From positions 1 through 64,000 of the forward strand of contig JAPTJF010000319.1 of assembly GCA_029339195.1 (NCBI GenBank): a stretch of 64,000 bases of DNA, written 5' to 3'. Below, piece by piece: positions 58,201 to 64,000 of the stretch. The notes under the pieces were generated by a model. That model saw nothing but the letters and a program-made list of their open reading frames with translations. It had not been told where the DNA came from and made no database searches. Source of the stretch: Micractinium sp. NFX-FRZ. Lineage: Eukaryota; Chlorophyta; Trebouxiophyceae; Chlorellales; Chlorellaceae. Position 1 is the first letter of the stretch. Each line of letters starts with the position of its first letter. Position numbers and translations under genes: made by a program.

Positions 58201-61200
58201 GGGGGCCAAGAAGATGGCCGAGGGCATTGCCCGCATCGGCATCATCTCCCTCATCTCAGCAGCAGACACCGCCGCCCCGCTGGCGCCACCCGGGCTGGGA
58301 CTGCGGCGCGAGCCCAGCGGTGCACTGGGCGGTGCTGGCGGCGCTGCAGCAGCCGGCGGCATTGATGCAAGTCAGCCGCGTGCCAAGTCGGGCCTGACGG
58401 CGGCGGCGCTGGAGCTGGCGGCGGCGCCGTACGCAGCCCCGCTCACGGCGCCGGCTGCCGGCAACCAGAAGCTCCTGCTGCTGGCGGCATTCCTGCAGGT
58501 GGGGCGGCACACGAGTGGTGGGCTGTGTGAGTTTAGTTTGGTGTGCACATGACTAGGCAATGTGGTGTACTTGCTTCAGGCGCAATGTGCACTCATCCAA
58601 GTAAGGAAGGATTGGCTGCTGCCCTGCTGGGCAGGGCTGTGATGTGCATGCCGCTCGGCCTCCTGTCTCCTGACCCTGCCACCTGCCCCGCCCGCCTGCC
58701 CCTCCGCCCGCAGATTGGCGATTGGGAGCATGCCCAGCAGCTGATGCGCTGGCTGCGCTCCGTGGGCCTCTCCGACTTTGCCATCTTCCCCGCCGTTGGA
58801 CAGGCGCTATGTGAGCTGGCGAGGGTTGCGCCACTGCTTGCCCATGCGCTCTGTGTTACCGCCGGCGCTGCTGCTGCGAGCAGGGAAGAGGGTGGCTGCA
58901 GGCGCCTGCTACATGCCACCCCCGTTCGCCCGCCTGCCGCCCTGCCTTGCCACATACCGGCACCCCTCCCACACGCTTCCCGCACCTCCCCGCAAATCAC
59001 GTGCCCGCCCTGCAGGCGCGCTGATCGGCCGGGAGTTGCAGCCAGTGTATGCAGCCGCCATGGCCAGCAGCGGGCAGCCCGCCTCTGCCGCCTCGCTGGC
59101 ACTGCCCCCACGCCTGCTGGAGCTGCTGTCAGTGGCGGGACAGCACCTTTACCACAACGTAGCGGGTGCGTGTGGGCCACTGTGGTTACTTCTTCTGCTG
59201 CTAATGCTGCAACTGCTGCGAGGTGCAGACGCACCTGCCTGCAAAGCTGCAGTGTGCCGCTATGCCGACGGGCGTCTGCTGTTAGACCTCTGCCTCCTGA
59301 CCTCCTTGCTCGCCTCTCCCCTCGCCGCGCTCCCCCACCCTCTGCAGTGCTCACCAAGCTGGTGCGCGTGCTGGCTGCCCAGCTGGCTGCCAACAACGGG
59401 CTGCACCCGCAGAGCAAGCAGCTGCACGAGCAGGTGGGCTGGGTGAGGGCGTGCGTTGTGGGGGTGAGGGGATGCATGGGCGATGTGGTCAGCGCTTGTG
59501 GTACCACACCGCTCGACATTTTGCCTGCCAAGCATCCCTGTGCATTGTCCCGCGCCAGCCACCTCACCCAATACACGTCCTGCCCCACTCCCTCCCTCTT
59601 GTCTCTGTTGCAGGCACTGGAGCTGCTGACGCAGAGCGTGCTGCCCGCCCTGGCGCTGATCCCGGGCAACGCAGGTGGGCGGGGCATCAGGTTGTAAATG
59701 CAGTGTGTCAACCTGTGCTGTGTGTCAACCTGTGCTGTGTGTCGCTGTGCGCCAGGAGCCCGCTGTGCACTGCATGCCATGCTGTGCGCAGCCAAGGCAC
59801 CCTGTCCCCTCCCCGTCACATTGCCTCTGCTCCCCACCCCAGATGTCTCATGCCTGCATCCACGCCCTTGTCAGCATGTGCTCAGCCTGCACCCTGTCAA
59901 TGGCCAGTGTGTGCCTTTTCACCTACCGCCTGTGCTCCCCACCCTCCCTTGCCTTGCAGGACTGGTCAACGAGATCTGGGCTGCCCTGCACCAGCTTCCC
60001 TACACCGACCGGTTCTGCCTGTACGCCGACGTCAAGGTGGGCGGGTTGGGCGGGATGTATCCATGTGTGTGTGAGAGAGTGTGTAAGTGCATGTGTCACG
60101 TGTCCGCGGATGGTCGGTCCTGCGTTTGGCTGACAGCGTGTGCCATACCAACTTGCCGTAGCTTTGTCCTGCCAATCTCTGCCCTGCCACCTCCACCAGG
60201 GCACGCCCTGCTCCGCGCTTGGCGGCCACATCCAGCCCATGCGCCCAAACTCCCCTGCCCCCCCTCCCCCGCACCCTGCCCCTCACTTGCTGCAGGAGGG
60301 CATCCACACGTCGCCCCTGCTCACAGCTGCCGCCAAGCTGGCGGAGACCGAGGTGCGGCGCATCCTGCGGCGCGTCACCGCCCCCGCCAACAAGAAGGAG
60401 GCCAAGCTGACCATGAAGCCTCTGGGCAGAATGCTGGCCAAAATCATGCACTCGGCGCCACTGGCTGTTGCAGAGCAGCTGATCAGACAGGTGAAATGGG
60501 CGTGCTCATAGGGTGGGAGCAAGCGCTCAGCGACCGGGGACCGACCACGTGGCCCGGTGTGGTTGACGGTTCAGTGTACAGGGTGGCGTAGCTTGCAGGG
60601 CGGAGTGCTGCACGGGGCCGCGCAGCTGCGCCACCTCTGCCTCGCTTCCCTTTTTATGATTTCGTGCCCTCTGGCACCCCCCGCCCCGCAGGTGATGGGC
60701 ATGCCGGGCATGGTGACGTCCATCGTGGAGAGCCTCAAGTACCTGACCCCCATGGCCTTTGATGTCATGACCTTTGCCGTCCTCAAGCAGCTGGCCTCGC
60801 CCAAGAAGAAGCTCAAGGTGCCGGGACAAGGGGCGGGCGGGGTGGGGGGTCGCCCACGTGTGGTGCATAGACTAAGGCAGGCAAGGCTGGCTGGCTGGCA
60901 AGGTGCAAGCTGGTATCGTGCAAGAAGATGCTCAGGCTGGGTGGAGCTCAAGTGTGGTGGGGGCTGCTGTGGCACGAGTCCAGAGGACAGGCTGGCAAGG
61001 GTAGCTGTGCGTGCAATTTGCCTTGCGCTCTTGTGCCGTCACCATCGCCACAGCTTGTAGACACTCAGACACTCCCGCCACACGCCTTCCTGCCCACCGG
61101 CCCCACTGTGCCATGCTGACCACCTGCATTGCCGCCCCGCTGTGCAGGACGATGGCGTGAACCTGGAGGAGTGGTACCAGTGGCTGGCGGCCTTCACCGG

Positions 61201-64000
61201 CCTGCTGTGCAAGAAGCACACGTGAGTGCAGCAGGCACCAGGGCGTGCCAGTTGGGCTCAGCAGGGCATTGGCTGCGCGGCGCTGCCCTGCTGGTGCTTG
61301 CGCTCCTCCCTCTGTCCTCCCTCACTCCCCTGCACACCCCCTGCTGTGTGGCGCTCGCCCTCTTCCCTCCTGCCTTCATTTCGCCCGTGACCCCTTCTCC
61401 CCCCCCCCTGCTGCAGCGAGGTGGAGGTGGTTGCCCTGCTGCAGTACGTGGCCAACCAGCTGAAGAGCAGCGAGTCGTTGGACCTGCTGGTGCTCAAGGA
61501 GATGGTGGCCACCATGACGGTGGGTGGGGGGCAGGGCAGTGTGGTGGTAAGGGTCGGGAGATGCGGGTCATGGGCGGCGTGCACGGGCGTCTGGCAGCCC
61601 ACATGGGATTTGGGTGCCAATGGTGTCAGCCGGGTCGATCGTTGTGGGTGTGCCAGCGTGCCCCGCTTCCTGCCTGTGACTGAGCCGGCGTGCTGAACCA
61701 CCCTTGGGCACCTGCCTGCTTGCCTGCTCACACGCCTGCCAACATCGTGCCCGTGCTGCGCGCCCCACACTGCCCCCTCCCGCCTGCAGGGCCACCAGGC
61801 GGTGTTTGAGGTAGGCGAGCACCAGCTGGATGCGCTGGCGGGCAGCGACACGCTCAAGGCGGAGGCCATCACGCAGGTGGGGGGACAGGCGTGCGTGCGG
61901 GCGATACAGGTGGCTTGCTGGGTTTCGGGCCAGCCATCGTCTCGCATCGGCACAGCCCAAGCTCCAGCTGTTTGCGCTTGCAGCACGAAATGCTTGCTTT
62001 CAGGGCGGACCTGCCTGAGACCCCTGCCTCACCACCCTCCTCCTCTGTCCTCGCCACTCCTGCAGGGCGAGCACCGCAGCAGCGACAAGAGCCTGCAGCG
62101 CGCCAGCGCGCGCCTGCTGGCGGCGCTGCAGCAGGGGGAGAGCCCGCAGGAGCACCTGGCCATGCCGCTGCTGGTGCTGCTGGCACAGCAGCGCAAGCTC
62201 ATCGTGCTGCAGAGCCAGGTATTGGCTGGCATGCCAGCTGCGGGCCCCTGCCTCTGAGCCCCTGCAACGGCATGGTGGTCGGTCTGCAGGCGTAACCATG
62301 TGCTGTATGCTCCCCTGCCCCCCTCCCTTGCCTCCCCATGCCTCCGTCTTGGCTTCACACCACCCCCCGCCGCCCCCCCTGCTGCGCAGTCCACCCACCT
62401 GAAGCTGATTGCCGAGCTGTACGACAAGTGCCAGGAAGTGTGCACGCAGGTGAGGTGTGGCATGATGTGTGACGTCGGGATAGTGGCCAGGGTTGAAGCT
62501 GGGCCTTGGGGGAATCGTTGCCATTTGCGGTGCGCCCGCGGCACCATTCGTGCTGGGAGGCATGTCACAGCCAACCTGTGTGCGCACGGGTCTCGCCCAG
62601 GACCTGAGAGCTGTCCCGCTGATCGTGCCTGCTGGCCCCCGCCCCCCTCCCCTCCTGCAGTACGCCGAGTTCCTGCAGCACGCGTTGACCCGTGAGCAGT
62701 ACGCCGCTCTGCTGCCCTCCATGGAGGTGGGTGGGGGGCAAGGGGAGGGGTGCAGGGTGAGATGTTTGAACATCCCTGCAGCGGGGCGAGAGAGAAGCGC
62801 CACCCTGCAGCAAGGGTGCGTCGGCACCTGTGAACACCTGTGCGCCCGCTCACCTGCTCACCGCAGGGTTTGCTGCATGCACCATGTCTCCATTCCTCTG
62901 TCAAGGCTTGGACCCTATTGTGGGCTCTGGGCTTGCGCTGCCTGCTCCGCCCCTCCTCTACGCTTCCTCGGCCCTTTTGTGGCAGCCCCCCCGCTGACCG
63001 CCCTTCCACACCCCTCTTCACCTCCCCCGCTCCCGCCCCCAGGACCTGGCCAACGAGTACAGCGTGGACCCGGAGCTCATCTTCTCCCTCTACAGGCCCC
63101 TCATACGCGGGGTGCTGCCGCCGGCGGCGCTGACGGCGGGACCTGACCACGAAGAGGAGGGGGAGATTGCGCCGGCAGAGGGGGGTGGCACCACAGGGGA
63201 AGCCACGGCAGCTGCTGGGGAGCAGGCGGGATGTGGGGCTGCACCCATGGAGGAGGATGGGCAGCTGGAGGCAGGGGAGGTGGCTGCCTCCCCCACTGCT
63301 GGTGCACAGGCCGGCGGTGGTAGCACGGACGCGGGGCCACCCCCGCCACCACCGCCTGCTGACGCAGCTTCAGTGGAAAAGCGCTGGGCAGAGCTGGAGG
63401 CGGCAGTGCTGGCCATGCACAGCGGCGGCAGCAGTGCCGGCGAGGGTGGCGAGCGCCTGCCGTTCCGCGGCATGAGCCCGGTGCTGTACACCACCTTCTG
63501 GGCGCTGCAGCTGTACGACCTCGAGGTGCCGGTGGCGCGGTGAGTGTAGGGGGGAGGAGTGAGGGTGCATCTTTTCATAGAACGCCAAAGGCCTCCCGCC
63601 CATTACCGTCCGGTTCCAAGTGGCCAAACAGCTTGCCCGCAACGTCAGTCCGCACCCTCACTCTTACACCCCTTGCTCTCACCCTCCCCTCTCACTCTCC
63701 CACGCCTTGCTCTCCCCCCCTCCTGCGCAGGTATGAGAGCACCATCACCCAGCTGCGCACCGACATCCGCATTGCGCAGGGAGACATTGAGAGCGCCAAG
63801 CGGGATGCGCAGGTGGGCCAGGGGAAGGTGCAGGGTGGGGTTGCAGCTGCTGCCTGTTGGTGACCTGCGCCGCAAACAGCTTGGGCTGGGGTGCCATCGA
63901 GCCTGCAGTGTGTGCACTGTTGTGTGCTCTGACACAAAGAGGGCCAGCTTGCTTGCTTGTTCGGGCTTACAGTCTGTGTTCCCGCAACGAAATTCTCGAC
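55250..64000 (+). CDS. THO2: THO complex subunit 2 (3' partial)
   Basis: Exons: 55250-55321, 55499-55589, 55832-55931, 56119-56209, 56556-56686, 56965-57067, 57203-57261, 57522-57590, 57809-57999, 58191-58498, 58714-58810, 59016-59165, 59348-59433, 59614-59674, 59960-60036, 60296-60490, 60692-60817, 61148-61221, 61417-61519, 61790-61876, 62066-62218, 62390-62449, 62661-62726, 63043-63539, 63731-63812, then an intron running off the window. That gives 1043 residues so far. THO2/THOC2 is the large helical scaffold of the nuclear THO complex, coupling transcription to mRNA export. Family hallmarks: VYQQRKFNLLREESEGYAKL, SLKYLTPMAFDVMTFAVL and LLQYVANQLKSSESLDLL with LKEMVATMTG. An Ala/Gly linker sits in exon 10, and a poorly conserved acidic/Pro-rich insert in the 497-nt exon. 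The first intron has a GC donor (GAG/GCAAGT). Confidence 0.93.

Overview
This window looks like nuclear DNA of a green alga, most likely a trebouxiophyte of the Chlorella type. It is strongly GC-rich. Almost every gene is cut into many short exons by GT-AG introns with a strong (c)tgcag acceptor. Coding CAG/polyGln and Ala-rich tracts are common, TGTAA poly(A) signals lie downstream of two stop codons, and the proteins are plant-like: SBP-box factors, a chloroplast GRXS16-type glutaredoxin, an F-box/LRR protein, 20S proteasome beta-6 and THO2. No prokaryotic, viral or transposon gene was recognised. Exon coordinates were worked out by hand from splice sites. Each model was checked for exon phase and an open reading frame, and the total length is a whole number of codons in every complete model.

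Layout. (1) 1-74 is a pure G run, followed by a 5'-incomplete gene (324-8011, +) for a one-pass membrane protein with repeated Cys-containing Ig-like modules outside and two ubiquitin-interacting motifs in its tail. (2) Two tandem SBP-box transcription factor genes lie on the minus strand (9405-11794 and 13695-15839). One has a 9-nt micro-exon inside the zinc-finger code. (3) A Maf-family nucleotide pyrophosphatase (16779-18895, -) is divergent from a 948-residue MYND-finger protein (20042-24099, +). (4) A USP12/USP46-type deubiquitinase (24364-28850, -) is divergent from the GIY-YIG/CGFS glutaredoxin GRXS16 (29443-32559, +). (5) An F-box/LRR protein (32976-35744, -) is divergent from a type II thioesterase (36912-39439, +). 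(6) A 1039-residue WD40-like protein (39907-46677, +) converges on a Gln-rich protein with a GATA-type zinc finger (46953-51095, -). (7) Proteasome beta-6 PBF1 (52412-54641, +) is followed by THO2 (55250 to beyond 64000, +).

How the genes relate. There is no operon-like pathway, but four of the thirteen genes touch the ubiquitin-proteasome system: the UIM-tailed receptor, the deubiquitinase, the F-box protein and proteasome beta-6. Four neighbouring pairs are head to head and could share promoters (Maf/MYND, USP/GRXS16, F-box/thioesterase, GATA/PBF1). Three introns appear to use GC rather than GT donors.

The least familiar items are the UIM-tailed Ig-like receptor, the structural divergence of the SBP tandem pair, and the GATA-finger protein. 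Non-coding stretches longer than about 300 nt between genes were inspected and are listed separately.
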